Positions 1 through 10,263 are shown, numbered from the stretch's first letter. The stretch is DNA of 62,553 nt from an uncultured Bacteroidales bacterium (GCA_937891905.1 CALATT010000069.1:1-62553); one strand, 5' to 3'. Notes: generated from the sequence alone by a model not told the origin. A program made the numbers and translations.

Positions 1-758
1 CGATAGATAGGTAAGTAGATTTTTAACCACTTACGGTACGATTTGGGTAGAATAAACAACTGAATACCAGCATAACGCAAAGAGCACAAGACCCAATATA
101 GTCGTATTCTTCTTCCTTCCGGATAACGCATTATATATGCCCTTGCCTCATCCCGGGCGAGGGTATTTTTCTTAACATCTCCTTTTGGATGCGTTATTAG
201 TACTCGATCATCCACTTCGCAGCGCAAGCCCCAATGGCGCGCATAGAAACATGCTACTATATCTATTCCCCATCCGTGCGGATTAAGGTCAAAAGGAGTT
301 AATTGTTTATACACCTCTTTACTATACATACCGAGCATTCCTTCGGCAAAAGCCACCTTACGGCGCCCACCTATTTTGCGAGCATAGGAAGAAGATGCCC
401 AAGTATAAGAATCGTCCGTATGACAAGGGCAATAGACACCTACCCCTTCAAAAGATTCCGTAAGAAGAATATGCGTAAGTTGTTCCAAAGACTCGTGTGT
501 TATTTGCACATCGGAGCATATAAAGAATAGGTATGGATAATTTCCTTCTTCTGCCATTTTGATAGCACACTGCATCATTCCTCCATAATAGACATTAGGC
601 AGATAGACTGTTGCCCCATCAAAAGAGTTTGGGCGTTCACCACTATCCGCATCAATGATATGACAATCAAAAGAATGACATAATTCGCTATAAATAAACT
701 CTGCATTCTTTGCTTCGTGGTAATTAAATATGCAGAAAAGGATATTACTTGCTTTCAT
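1..758 (-). CDS. Glycosyltransferase-like protein, 3' end beyond the window
   Basis: An open frame starts at ATG 756-758 and runs without a stop to the left edge, giving 252 visible residues. It begins MKASNILFCIFNYHEAKNAE and contains ICSDVQITHESLEQL, GMLGMYSKEVYKQL and NPHGWGIDIVACFYAR. This layout resembles GT-A fold (family 2-like) glycosyltransferases: an N-terminal strand, a central acidic motif and a late GWG.D motif. The start overlaps the end of the upstream membrane protein by 14 nt, so the two are probably co-transcribed and translationally coupled. The acceptor and donor sugars cannot be told. The call rests on fold-like features and context only; the C-terminus is not seen. Confidence 0.6.
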   Translation of the reverse strand, partial: MKASNILFCIFNYHEAKNAEFIYSELCHSFDCHIIDADSGERPNSFDGATVYLPNVYYGGMMQCAIKMAEEGNYPYLFFICSDVQITHESLEQLTHILLTESFEGVGVYCPCHTDDSYTWASSSYARKIGGRRKVAFAEGMLGMYSKEVYKQLTPFDLNPHGWGIDIVACFYARHWGLRCEVDDRVLITHPKGDVKKNTLARDEARAYIMRYPEGRRIRLYWVLCSLRYAGIQLFILPKSYRKWLKIYLPIY

Positions 759-1833
759 TACGCTTCTTCATTAATTTACTTTTTCCCAACCATTGTGGCA
801 AGATAATTACTCCCGCTACGAGATAGTAATAATAGGTACATAGACGCCAAATAGAGGCAATTACGACCGCCGCCATGGGTTGAGAAATATATTCTACCAA
901 AAAGTCGTCAAACATCACTTCTGCGAATCCACTACCTCCTGGTGTAGGAACAATCATTCCTACTATGCCTAAAACATACTGGCGTGCGAAGCACATCAGA
1001 TTATCTGCAAGCGATAAGGAATTGAATATCATAATAGCAGCATTGGCAATCAAAAATCGGAAGGTCCATATACCTATCGTAGAAGCCGATACGCGAAGCC
1101 AGTATAAGAAAGACTCGTGTTTTATTTCTCTCGCGCATTGGCGTATTTCCACAGCAGTGCGGAGAGCACGAGTACGATACTTGTGAAGGAACTTAAATGA
1201 GAACACAAATCCTATTATTTTCACCAATATATTGGGCTTGCAGAACACACCTATGAATAATATAGTAACCCATACAAACTTCATCACATATCCCACGATA
1301 AAGGCCCATAGGTAACCATACTGGAAATATCCTTCTGCTGTAAACATTTCTCCGTATGGAATGAGTGCCAATAGCACAGGGAAGAATACTATCATGAGCA
1401 GTTCATCTAAAAACAAAGCCAAGATAGTCATAGAAGTAGCTCGACTCACCTTCACTCCCTCTCGATGTAAGAAAAGCACCTCTAACGAAGAACCTCCTGC
1501 AGCCGACGGAGTGACCGCTGATGTAAATTCATACAACATGCGTACGCGATACAATTGGCGAAAAGAAAGCGGCATACCTGACATGACACGCATGCGGTAC
1601 ATACCCGACAAGTCCTTACAAAATGTCAGTAGCAATACGAATAGCACAAATACCCACCAATAGTCCACTACCATGATAGGTTCTGTAGGTATGCCATTAT
1701 GCATCTCGCGCCACAGCATGTAACCCACTCCTATTAATCCAAATAGGATAGGCCAGATGACCATTGATGGTTTAAACCGAGAAGCAACCGATTTGTTAAT
1801 CTTATTAGTAATATTATTTCCTTCGCTCATCAC
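745..1833 (-). CDS. Flippase-like integral membrane protein (LPG synthase TM / UPF0104 family)
   Basis: A 362-residue protein with about eight hydrophobic segments and short basic loops. It contains the family's typical pieces: RMLYEFTSAVTPSAAGGSSLE in the first half and a late GMIVPTPGGSGFAEVMF. These glycine/proline/serine motifs mark the lysylphosphatidylglycerol synthase transmembrane domain (AglD/MprF-like flippase fold), here without the cytoplasmic synthase domain. Such proteins are thought to move or modify lipids or lipid-linked sugars at the inner membrane. It lies between two glycosyltransferase genes, 8 nt after the first and overlapping the second, which suggests export of a glycolipid made by its neighbours. 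The family is clear; the substrate is inference. Confidence 0.8.
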   Translation of the reverse strand: MMSEGNNITNKINKSVASRFKPSMVIWPILFGLIGVGYMLWREMHNGIPTEPIMVVDYWWVFVLFVLLLTFCKDLSGMYRMRVMSGMPLSFRQLYRVRMLYEFTSAVTPSAAGGSSLEVLFLHREGVKVSRATSMTILALFLDELLMIVFFPVLLALIPYGEMFTAEGYFQYGYLWAFIVGYVMKFVWVTILFIGVFCKPNILVKIIGFVFSFKFLHKYRTRALRTAVEIRQCAREIKHESFLYWLRVSASTIGIWTFRFLIANAAIMIFNSLSLADNLMCFARQYVLGIVGMIVPTPGGSGFAEVMFDDFLVEYISQPMAAVVIASIWRLCTYYYYLVAGVIILPQWLGKSKLMKKRNESK

Positions 1834-1841
1834 TAAAAGTA

Positions 1842-2990
1842 TTACAACTCTTGAAGAAATTGAGCTATTTGAACAGCTCCGTTACCAGCCTCGCGCACTT
1901 TGTGCGTAGCTTCAATAAAAGGCGTAAGAATAGTAGGATCATCCATACAATTATTCACCCATCTTACAATCTGCTTGGAGTGAGGTAAGAAGCGTCCGCA
2001 ATAAAGGACTGATGTAAATAGAGTATTGGATAGATATTCTATTTCTGATGCGCAGTAGAACACGCCGAAAGGAACACCCATTAGTGTGCTATCTAACATT
2101 GCATTGGGTCCACCCTTTGTGAGTAATATATCAGAAGCTCGATTCAGTTCATACACTTTTTCCACAAACTCATACGGGCGCAAATCAATATTGGATGGCA
2201 ATGTATCCTTCAGGCTTTTTAGCCGCATATACAGCAACTTATTCGTACCGCAAATGGCGATTATGGTAATTGGGCGTTTCACTGTCAATAGTGCATTAAC
2301 AACTCGATTCATGCCCGATTTGCCATAACCTCCAGCTGCCACCATTACAGTAAACCTATCCTGCGGCAGACCATATTTAGCACGGAAGAAAGATTTATCC
2401 TCCGTCACATCCATTATCTCCTTTCTTGTTACAAATGGGACAACTAACAATTGTTTGCGCAAGAAATCATGTCTCAACGCATCCTCAAAAGCCATACGAC
2501 AATTAACAATAAACTTATCCACTCGTATATTCCACCAATTATGGACACTATTATCTGGGTCATATGTAACGACCTTGACATACGGGTCTATCTTATCGCG
2601 GTATTGGGTAGCAAAAAAAGAAGTGAGGTAGTGAGTATCTACGATAATATCTGGTTTTATTTGCTCAAGCAATTGCAGATATTTTTTACGCACACGGCGA
2701 TAAACCGTTTCCACAACAAAAGGCAAGGAATTATGTATGCCGAATATATGTGTAGCAGCCATTTGTATGCGATTATACCAAGGGAAGGTATTTGCTCTCT
2801 TAACATCGCATACAAATTGCCTCTCTAATTTACACAAAGACGGATCCTCCTTAAAAAGGTCTTTTCGAATAAGCTCTATATTAGGGTCATTGAGTTCTTC
2901 TATGGCATCTGCTATAGAATTAGCTGTAGAAATATGGCCAAACCCCGCCTCTATATATGTGACTAATATGCGTTTTTTCAATGGTTGCAT
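1842..2990 (-). CDS. Glycosyltransferase, MGDG-synthase/GT28-like
   Basis: A 382-residue protein beginning MQPLKKRILVTYIEAGFGH. An upstream in-frame start (3059) would lie ahead of the -7 box at 3029-3036, so ATG 2988-2990, about 30 nt after the expected transcription start, is the better choice. The N-terminal YIEAGFGHISTANSIADAI is the glycine/histidine nucleotide-sugar transferase signature of the MurG/MGDG synthase group. The C-terminal LTKGGPNAMLDSTLMGVPF is the donor-binding loop. It probably transfers a sugar to a lipid or undecaprenyl-type acceptor at the membrane. It is the first gene of a leftward operon with the flippase-like and glycosyltransferase genes. The exact product is unknown. 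Confidence 0.8.
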   Translation of the reverse strand: MQPLKKRILVTYIEAGFGHISTANSIADAIEELNDPNIELIRKDLFKEDPSLCKLERQFVCDVKRANTFPWYNRIQMAATHIFGIHNSLPFVVETVYRRVRKKYLQLLEQIKPDIIVDTHYLTSFFATQYRDKIDPYVKVVTYDPDNSVHNWWNIRVDKFIVNCRMAFEDALRHDFLRKQLLVVPFVTRKEIMDVTEDKSFFRAKYGLPQDRFTVMVAAGGYGKSGMNRVVNALLTVKRPITIIAICGTNKLLYMRLKSLKDTLPSNIDLRPYEFVEKVYELNRASDILLTKGGPNAMLDSTLMGVPFGVFYCASEIEYLSNTLFTSVLYCGRFLPHSKQIVRWVNNCMDDPTILTPFIEATHKVREAGNGAVQIAQFLQEL

Positions 2991-3028
2991 AAATACTGCA
3001 TTACACCTTAAAGTTCCTAATGGGGCGG

Positions 3029-3060
3029 CAAAGGTACAAAAAAAATCCCACATACGCAAA
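3029..3060 (-). promoter_or_regulatory. Bacteroidota-type promoter for the GT28 operon
   Basis: On the minus strand, -33 TTTG (3057-3060), a 20-nt spacer and -7 TACCTTTG (3029-3036). The expected start of transcription is about 3022, leaving a leader of about 30 nt before ATG 2990. The -33 box lies in the loop of the preceding terminator. Confidence 0.75.
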
Positions 3061-3069
3061 TATGTGGGA
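3037..3069 (-). terminator. Intrinsic terminator of the giant repeat protein gene
   Basis: A perfect 9-bp stem (3046-3054 with 3061-3069, TCCCACATA/TATGTGGGA) with a 6-nt loop. On the minus strand it is followed by a run of eight T. It lies 23 nt after the stop at 3092. It is fused to the promoter of the next operon. Confidence 0.8.
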
Positions 3070-3091
3070 CTTTTTTATCGTTTTTAATTCA

Positions 3092-6000
3092 TTATCGTGC
3101 TAATTGGAACTTACCGCCCTTAGCCACTTTCTTTGTCTTCGAATCAAAGAATACATAGAAGAGAACTTGGTTGGTAGGTGGTGCGAAATAGACACCTACT
3201 GCAGAAGGAAGAGCAGAAACAAGTTTCTGGTTTCCATCCTCATCTACTTCTACAACCACATCTTCAGGATGCGCGGTTGGTAAGGTTTCAATCTTCAGCA
3301 GACGACCATTCACATCGTAGATACCTATTTGAACTCCAATACTGATAGTAACTGCTTTGTATTGTCCATCGCCAGCATAGAAGAAGAGGTAATCATCTGT
3401 ATCTGTTTCGGCGCTTGCATTCCAGTTAGCATAGCGGAATTGCAACACATAGACCATGGTGGTTCCATCTTGTGCGGTACAGAACACTGCTACATCCTTA
3501 CCATTCTCCACTTCGGTTTCCATACCGAGTTCCCAAGTAGCGAGCGTATCTAGTGGTTCTGCTGTGATGGAAGGCAACACAGCGCCTGGTACTAATTGAA
3601 TGGTATAAACCAAGGTATCCATGTTATAATCACGCACCTCTGTACCGTCTAACCAGATCATACGCAAATGTGCTTCATTAGAAAGTAGTATTTCTTGGTG
3701 GATAACATATACGCTCATTGTGCCATCCGCTGCGGTGACAAATACCTGCGCGGTAGTGCCATCCATAACCACATTATAAGTAGCATTTAGATCCTCAGGC
3801 ACGGCAGTGATGGCTGTCGCGTCAAAGAGTTCGGATGGGGCTGTTCCAATTGGATAGGTAATCGTATATTCGATGGTATCAGGAGAGAAACCATCTACAG
3901 TCACTCCATTGATTTGCAAGTCAATCAACTGGCTATTAGAAGAGAGCAGATGCACAAAGACAATTGTATATTCCTCAACCTCCAGGCCGTCACCTGCTGT
4001 GACAGTGAGTGTGAGTTGTGTATCGCCATTCCATGTTGTATCCACTTGTTGTTGCTCATCGCCTACAACCCATGTTACGATAGGCATGGTAGCTCCATAA
4101 GGAACTGTATCCTGATAGTTGAACTTATCCGCTGCAAAACCATCTATCTCTGTACCGTCTAATAGGAGTGACTTGAGATAGGCATTATTGGACTTCGCGA
4201 TAGTGAAGGTGAGTGTGTAGGTATTGCTTGTCATGCCATCTTCTGCTGTCACAATGATTTGATTGCCATTGATAACCATTGTGGCTGCAGTATCTGCTGG
4301 TACCGCTGTGATGGTAGGGATAGAAGATCCATATGGCAAGAGCACATCGTAATTCAACTGGTCAGCATAGAAATTAGTCATATCCACACCATCCAAAGCA
4401 ATAGATTTGAGGTATGCATTGGTGGATTTAGCAATAGTAAAGGTGAGTGTATATGTATTGCTTGCCACTCCATTTTCTGCTGTCACCACAATGGTAACCA
4501 TATTGCCATTTGCCGTCTTCGTAGCTTTACTCTTAATATCTGTCAGGATGTAATCCACTTCAGGCATTTGGGTGGTGCCATATGGCAGTTCTACCGTGTA
4601 GTTGTACTTAGTTGGAGCAAAGCCATCCAATGCCACTCCACCTACGAAGATATTTTCCAATGTGCATATATCAGAAGGTAAGATAGTGATTGTGAGCGTG
4701 TAGGTATGGCTTGTCAAACCATCTTCTGAGGTAACTACGAAGGTTACTTTCTCACCTGTAGTTTGTTTCTCGGAGTTCATCTCTACTATTGCACCTTGGC
4801 AAGCTACTGCAGACACTTGTGGGATTGTAGAACCCGAAGGCAGAGCCAGTGTGTAGTCGTATTTAGTAGAAGCAAAACCTGCTATTTGTGTTCCATCTGT
4901 CATGATAGAAGTGAGATATGCATCTGTAGCTAACGCACGCACTTTAGCCAATACAGAGTATTTCTTGGTAGTCTCGCCATCTGCTGCTGTTACGAGCACA
5001 AAGATAGCAGTGTGGGTATCATCAATATTGACTTGCGTATATTCTACTGTAGCATTCTCATCTTGCGCGGTAGCGCTGAACTCATCCAACGAAGAGAGCG
5101 AAACGATATAGTCGTAAGTCTCTGAGTAGAAATCTTGCACTGACTGCTTATTGATTTCCATCGTCTCCAAGAGGGCATTAGACGAAGCGTTGCGGTTGAT
5201 GATATATGTTGTATCCTTAGTAGTGCCATATACAGTGATCACATATTGCTTAGGCGTTGTTTTCATTACTACACTATCGAGTGGGTATTCACGATCGTAG
5301 TCAAGAACGGGTTCCGTCTCTAAGTTCTTCAGCAATGCTGTTGATACACCTGTGATAAGGTTATCTGCAGGCACATTAGTTACTTTCGTCTCTTGGCTTG
5401 CACCCTTCTCCCATGCTGCGTAATAAGTTTTCTTATCGCCATTCTCTGCTGTAACAGCGATGACATATGCGGTGTCATTCGTGGTAACAGCTATCGTTTG
5501 ATAAGGAGAACCTTTCACTACGGTCAGATCTTTGCCATTGAGCGTATAGGTGCAGTTAGTATTCGCAGAAGTAGGACGGGTCACGGTGAGTGTGTAAGTA
5601 GTAGAGGAGAGGTCCTCTGCGTAGTTGACGATAGTAGCCGTGCGTGTTGCTTTTGCGCCCGATTTAGTCCATGCATTGCTCCATGTTACTACTGGCATTT
5701 GATCTGGTACTTCTCCTTTGAAAGTAAGTGCAGGCAACACCAATTCGGAGTCAGCAAAATCTGCTGTAAAGTTCTTACCTGATAAAGTAGCAGCTTGACC
5801 ATCCACTGTCAATGCAGTAAGTGTGCTATTATATACGAAACCTATACGATCAATATAAATCACATCGCCGTACCCACAGAAATTTTTAGTCCAGCAACCC
5901 GCATCGGTGCCCGCTTTATGACCATTAGAAGCGTCAATATTGATATTAAGGTTTGTGATAACCTTATTGGCAGTAGCTAATGGTTGGCGATGGGTTGTAT

Positions 6001-9000
6001 AATTAGATGTTACTTCTGAAGCAATATAATCAGTTGTCACTACATTATTTTGCTCATCTGTAAACACGAATGAGAACCTTGATTTCAAGCCTTCGTCATC
6101 CACCAACTGATAGGTAATATCTGCTGCATCTGGTGTATTACGGAAAGGAATACCACCTGAGAATGAAGCACTTGAGCCTCCATTAACTGCATATTTGAAT
6201 CCATCTGTACTACCTAATGTCAGCACTAATGGTGCAGAACTCTTAAGTTCCGCCCAGTACCCCCAAGTGATACCGAGTATACCATCTTTTAGTTTAAATA
6301 TTTCTCGACCTGGATTATCCACTTTCCAGAATGATTTTTGGAAATCCTTGTATTGGTCTGCATAACCATACCAACCCACAGGCATTTCTGTATGCTTGGT
6401 ATTCTTTAAACCTGTACGATAGTCTGTGAAATCACCATTTGGAATCACATCGTTCTTATAATAATAATAGAAGGTATAGTAGCGAGTATTGTCATACTCA
6501 TCGATTACTTCCACTTGGGTATATTTATTATTATCCTGCAGTGTGGTTGCTGTTACACCCGCCGCTCCTGTGTGTGCGTAAGTCAAAGCAGGCTTTGCAG
6601 TCACAGGAATAACATAGGTAAGTACATTCGGATTGAAATTAGCTAATGCGGCTCCATCTACAGTTACATTGATAAGTGAATAAACAGGATAATCTGCCAC
6701 CTTAGGCGTAATCGTGTACACCTTATCAGCCTCTGCTGGATTGAATGACTTAACGGTAATCGTTGTAGGTTCATTTACACCATTATTGAAAATTGTCACC
6801 TTTTGATCCTCATAATTCTTCACCACTGATATAATCAGTTCGGTAGTACCATAAGGGAAATCGAGTACAAAATTAGGTCCTTTACTCATATCCAATGCAC
6901 CAATTCCATCCACCACGATACTTGCCAGTTCATTAGGAATAGCAGGAGGAGTGATAGTAAAGTCAAAGGTGTATATTTTCTTAGTGCCATCTTCAGCAGT
7001 TACTTCCACAGAAGAGGTCTTGCCTATTGGTGCTTCGGTGATGACAAGCGCTTGCTCAGCCTCTGCACGCTCCACATGGAAGAGAGGCGTGGTTGTAGTG
7101 CCATAAGGCAATGCTATATTATATGTGTATTGCGTAGGATCGAAAGCATAACCAGTGTGTACTCCATCTAACTCAATAGATAACAATTGTGTATTGCTTG
7201 ATTTCTCCACAGGGAAAGCGATGGTATATACTTTCTGCGTCTTGCCATCTTCTGCTAACACACGGATAATCGTATTTCTATCCACTGCGCCGTGCTCCAC
7301 CATGATTGTTTGTCCTGCGTTTGCTGCGACAGGAACAACTGCAGGCACTTGCTTGGTGCGCTTAGGCAATTGATAGGTGTATGAAGTGGTGTTGGCATTG
7401 AAAGCTGCGTATGGTTCACCATCGATATATAATCCTGCTAAGTTAGCATCTTTGGAAGCAGGGAAGGCATCCATTGGGAAAGCAGGCATTTGCACATTAT
7501 CTGGTTCGTTAAATCGAATGGTATAGGTATTTGGCGCTCCTTCTTGTGGTGTAACCACAATACGCGCTGTACCATAGGTAGAAGGCATAGCGATTGCTAC
7601 CGATTGACCCGCATTTGCATCTACCGTCACGACAGGCATAGTAGCACTCTTCCATTCGATAGCATAATCCAAATCTTCTGGCATAAAACCAACTAAAGAA
7701 TCGCCATTGAGGTATATCATCTTCAGGAAAGCATTTGCTGATTTCTCCACTTCGAAAGCGATGACATACAAGCGTGTTGTACCATCACCAGCTGTAACGG
7801 TGAGACGAACTGTCATTGCTGTTTGATTAATAGCCTGCGTTACTTTCTGGTATTGGTCACCAACTGTCCAAGTGATGGTTGGCATTTGGGTAGTACCGAT
7901 AGGAAGTACTATGGTGTAGGCCAATGAATCAGCATGGAAAGTAGATAAGTTCTCTGCATTCACTGCGATGGCCTGCAGTGCATTATTGCTTGACTTCTCC
8001 AAACGGAAGTTGAGACGATATGTTGAAGTAGCGCCACTTGCTGCAGTTACTTCAATGCGTGTGGTGCCATCCAAACCACCTTCTATGAGTTTGATAGTTT
8101 GGTATTGGTCACCTGCTGTCCAAGTGATTTTAGGTAACTGCGTAGTACCTACTGGTAATGAAATTGTATATACAAATTTATCCGCAGCAAAACCATTCAA
8201 CTCCTGACCATCCAACTGAATACCAGCAAGATAGGAATAAGACGAAGCTTCAATCTTGTAGGTAATCTTATATATCTTACTAAGCGAAGTGCCAGGGATA
8301 GAAACCTTAATTTGTGCGCCTTGGTCAAGTGAGTTTTGCAGCAATTCTACTTTCTGTATTCCTTGGGCATACGCAGACTCCCAAGTAATGACAGGCAATG
8401 TGCTTGTACCCAAAGGAAGGGAGATAGTATAGTTTGACTTAGTAGCTGCATATCCAGGCAATAGATTACCATCCACATAGATGGCTTTAAGTGTTACATC
8501 TGTGAGCGCAGCCACAGAGAAAGTGATGGTATAGGTTTGTGTAGTACCATCGGCTGCAGTGACGAGCACTGTTGCGTTTCCTGTCACGCTATTGGCTTGC
8601 GTGATAACAACAGAGGCATTCGCATCTTGCGCTGTTGCGGTTACAGTAGGAATAGTGGTGGTGCCATATGGCAATGCCACATTGTAGGTACCTAAATAGG
8701 CGTTAAAACCATTAACTGTTGCACCATTGACTTGCAAATCAGCGAGTTTCGCATTATTGCTTGCGCGTGATACAAATTTAATCTTATAAGTAGTAGTTGA
8801 CTTGCCGTCTTCGGATGTAACGGTAATAGTGGTTGGTTCGCCATCCACTTGTCCTTTTGTAACCTTGCACTCTGTATCAGTGAGGCGGCGACCAGGGAAA
8901 GTAACTTTTGCCTTTCTGCTATTCGTCAGCGAACCCGCGCCACGCACAGCATATATATCAGGAATAGCAGTTACTCCTTGACCCAATGAATAAATCTGTT

Positions 9001-9901
9001 CTTCTGTGCTGTTTGGGTCAAAGGCTTTCCATTCACGACCATTGATATATAGTTTTTGAATCTTGCTTGAATATACGAGTGATATATCATCTACATCCAT
9101 GGTGCTACCCGCATACTGACCCGTATTAGCACGGAAATCAGGGTAGCGACCTGCCGAAAGAATCACATTGCACTTTTGCGGCACATCGTCATTGAGATAA
9201 TAGATAGGAATGACTATTCGCGTCCAATTGGAATACACTTTTCTATCGCAGATCCATCCCTCAGCTATCTGCTTAGCATATGTTTTGGTCTCACATTCAT
9301 TACCATTAAGTGCCTGACGGATATCAGACTCCTCGTCTACACAATACTCTGGTTTACTCTTATATATATTCGTGCACGAACCATTCTTGGCTTTGTACGA
9401 AGTACCTTGAGAAGTACCTGACCACGCGTAATAGAGGATATTAAAATCTTCATCCATCACACGATCACCATCCGCTCCGTCTGCGCCTTTATCGTAATAG
9501 CGCTTAATCCAGACAACCATAGAGTCTGGGCGGTATTTCCATTGAATACCACCATATGTACCTGCGGTAGCGTCATCAATAGCGGTAATACTTGACACAT
9601 ACGCCCATGGTTTTCCAAGTGCCACATAACCAGGCGAAGTGGCGCCTATACCCATTGCGCCTACCCATTGGTCTTGAATTTTCAAAGCAGATCCTGAACG
9701 ACCTGTTGTCTTGTGCGCAAAGTTCTTGTTAACACCCATTTGCGACACATTGGAGTAATTCCAATACTTTGGTTGCTCCTTATCTGCGAACTTAGCACCG
9801 CTCCAATCCTCAAAACCCGGGTCGGTGAATTGCTGCGCAGAAACATTTGATGTGCATACAGCCATCAAAATGACTAATAAAAATTGTAAAAATTTACTCA
9901 T
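3092..9901 (-). CDS. Giant secreted repeat protein: PCMD-like domains plus about 18 cadherin-like beta-sandwich repeats
   Basis: A 2269-residue protein. Residues 1-22 form a signal peptide ending VSAQQ. Residues ~25-285 (FTDPGFEDWSG...) look like a PCMD (putative carbohydrate metabolism) beta-sandwich. About ten repeats of 80-90 residues follow, then a second PCMD-like block (VIPNGDFTDY... to IDRIGFVYN), then about eight more repeats. Each repeat has the pattern L..I.LDG..L.GF....Y.Y.I.LP.GTT..P.I, then V.V.TAEDG.T..TYT..F, typical of the bacterial cadherin-like beta-sandwich domain. The C-terminal ~90 residues (IGIYDVNGRLLK ... KKVAKGGKFQLAR) resemble a type IX secretion sorting domain, though diverged. 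Likely an exported or surface-attached adhesin or glycan-binding protein. It is monocistronic, with its own promoter and terminator. Neighbouring repeats near 4180-4490 are similar in protein but drifted in DNA, so the duplications are not recent. Confidence 0.85.
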   Translation of the reverse strand: MSKFLQFLLVILMAVCTSNVSAQQFTDPGFEDWSGAKFADKEQPKYWNYSNVSQMGVNKNFAHKTTGRSGSALKIQDQWVGAMGIGATSPGYVALGKPWAYVSSITAIDDATAGTYGGIQWKYRPDSMVVWIKRYYDKGADGADGDRVMDEDFNILYYAWSGTSQGTSYKAKNGSCTNIYKSKPEYCVDEESDIRQALNGNECETKTYAKQIAEGWICDRKVYSNWTRIVIPIYYLNDDVPQKCNVILSAGRYPDFRANTGQYAGSTMDVDDISLVYSSKIQKLYINGREWKAFDPNSTEEQIYSLGQGVTAIPDIYAVRGAGSLTNSRKAKVTFPGRRLTDTECKVTKGQVDGEPTTITVTSEDGKSTTTYKIKFVSRASNNAKLADLQVNGATVNGFNAYLGTYNVALPYGTTTIPTVTATAQDANASVVITQANSVTGNATVLVTAADGTTQTYTITFSVAALTDVTLKAIYVDGNLLPGYAATKSNYTISLPLGTSTLPVITWESAYAQGIQKVELLQNSLDQGAQIKVSIPGTSLSKIYKITYKIEASSYSYLAGIQLDGQELNGFAADKFVYTISLPVGTTQLPKITWTAGDQYQTIKLIEGGLDGTTRIEVTAASGATSTYRLNFRLEKSSNNALQAIAVNAENLSTFHADSLAYTIVLPIGTTQMPTITWTVGDQYQKVTQAINQTAMTVRLTVTAGDGTTRLYVIAFEVEKSANAFLKMIYLNGDSLVGFMPEDLDYAIEWKSATMPVVTVDANAGQSVAIAMPSTYGTARIVVTPQEGAPNTYTIRFNEPDNVQMPAFPMDAFPASKDANLAGLYIDGEPYAAFNANTTSYTYQLPKRTKQVPAVVPVAANAGQTIMVEHGAVDRNTIIRVLAEDGKTQKVYTIAFPVEKSSNTQLLSIELDGVHTGYAFDPTQYTYNIALPYGTTTTPLFHVERAEAEQALVITEAPIGKTSSVEVTAEDGTKKIYTFDFTITPPAIPNELASIVVDGIGALDMSKGPNFVLDFPYGTTELIISVVKNYEDQKVTIFNNGVNEPTTITVKSFNPAEADKVYTITPKVADYPVYSLINVTVDGAALANFNPNVLTYVIPVTAKPALTYAHTGAAGVTATTLQDNNKYTQVEVIDEYDNTRYYTFYYYYKNDVIPNGDFTDYRTGLKNTKHTEMPVGWYGYADQYKDFQKSFWKVDNPGREIFKLKDGILGITWGYWAELKSSAPLVLTLGSTDGFKYAVNGGSSASFSGGIPFRNTPDAADITYQLVDDEGLKSRFSFVFTDEQNNVVTTDYIASEVTSNYTTHRQPLATANKVITNLNINIDASNGHKAGTDAGCWTKNFCGYGDVIYIDRIGFVYNSTLTALTVDGQAATLSGKNFTADFADSELVLPALTFKGEVPDQMPVVTWSNAWTKSGAKATRTATIVNYAEDLSSTTYTLTVTRPTSANTNCTYTLNGKDLTVVKGSPYQTIAVTTNDTAYVIAVTAENGDKKTYYAAWEKGASQETKVTNVPADNLITGVSTALLKNLETEPVLDYDREYPLDSVVMKTTPKQYVITVYGTTKDTTYIINRNASSNALLETMEINKQSVQDFYSETYDYIVSLSSLDEFSATAQDENATVEYTQVNIDDTHTAIFVLVTAADGETTKKYSVLAKVRALATDAYLTSIMTDGTQIAGFASTKYDYTLALPSGSTIPQVSAVACQGAIVEMNSEKQTTGEKVTFVVTSEDGLTSHTYTLTITILPSDICTLENIFVGGVALDGFAPTKYNYTVELPYGTTQMPEVDYILTDIKSKATKTANGNMVTIVVTAENGVASNTYTLTFTIAKSTNAYLKSIALDGVDMTNFYADQLNYDVLLPYGSSIPTITAVPADTAATMVINGNQIIVTAEDGMTSNTYTLTFTIAKSNNAYLKSLLLDGTEIDGFAADKFNYQDTVPYGATMPIVTWVVGDEQQQVDTTWNGDTQLTLTVTAGDGLEVEEYTIVFVHLLSSNSQLIDLQINGVTVDGFSPDTIEYTITYPIGTAPSELFDATAITAVPEDLNATYNVVMDGTTAQVFVTAADGTMSVYVIHQEILLSNEAHLRMIWLDGTEVRDYNMDTLVYTIQLVPGAVLPSITAEPLDTLATWELGMETEVENGKDVAVFCTAQDGTTMVYVLQFRYANWNASAETDTDDYLFFYAGDGQYKAVTISIGVQIGIYDVNGRLLKIETLPTAHPEDVVVEVDEDGNQKLVSALPSAVGVYFAPPTNQVLFYVFFDSKTKKVAKGGKFQLAR

Positions 9902-9965
9902 GTTAATATTTTAATTAAATTTATTACGATTTTAGGGCTCAAAAGAGCACAAATTTTATCGAGTG

Positions 9966-9996
9966 CAAAATTACTGCTTTTTTTTCAAGCCCACAA
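9966..9996 (-). promoter_or_regulatory. Promoter of the giant repeat protein gene
   Basis: Minus strand -7 TAATTTTG (9966-9973), with a -33 TTG at 9994-9996 about 20 nt upstream. The expected leader is about 57 nt. Confidence 0.65.
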
Positions 9997-10263
9997 TACC
10001 AACAATTACGAAAAAAGTTACATTTATTAAGCACACTCTTTTCAAAAACTGCAAAATTGAGTTGACAAAGTACATTATTTTTAAGATTTATCGTTACATT
10101 CACAACATGTTTATATCGCTTTGCTTGAATGCTTAATAGCAGGTGATTATTTGAAACTGCGCATTCTGGCATGATATTTGTTATTTATATAAGGTATTAT
10201 ACACCGTGGGGTTGTAACACGGTCCTTTAGATAGAAAATAACATTATAAAACGAAATAACATT
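9997..10263. other. Intergenic region between divergent repeat-protein and Bat operon genes
   Basis: AT-rich, with no convincing gene. A weak plus-strand -7-like match, GATATTTG (10173-10180), lies about 85 nt before moxR. A small hairpin, ACCGTG/CACGGT (10203-10208 and 10218-10223, 9-nt loop), sits between it and the moxR start. Either could control the Bat operon; neither is strong. Nothing else was seen. Confidence 0.4.

Noticed and set aside
1961..3087. Plus-strand open frames across the GT28 gene
   Set aside because: They are shadows; the minus frame has clear glycosyltransferase motifs, promoter and operon context.
3092..9901. CRISPR-like or DNA-level tandem array in the giant gene
   Set aside because: The repeats are protein-level beta-sandwich units with drifted DNA; no short identical repeat with spacers.
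10173..10223. A riboswitch before moxR
   Set aside because: Only one 6-bp hairpin is visible, and no known aptamer motif.
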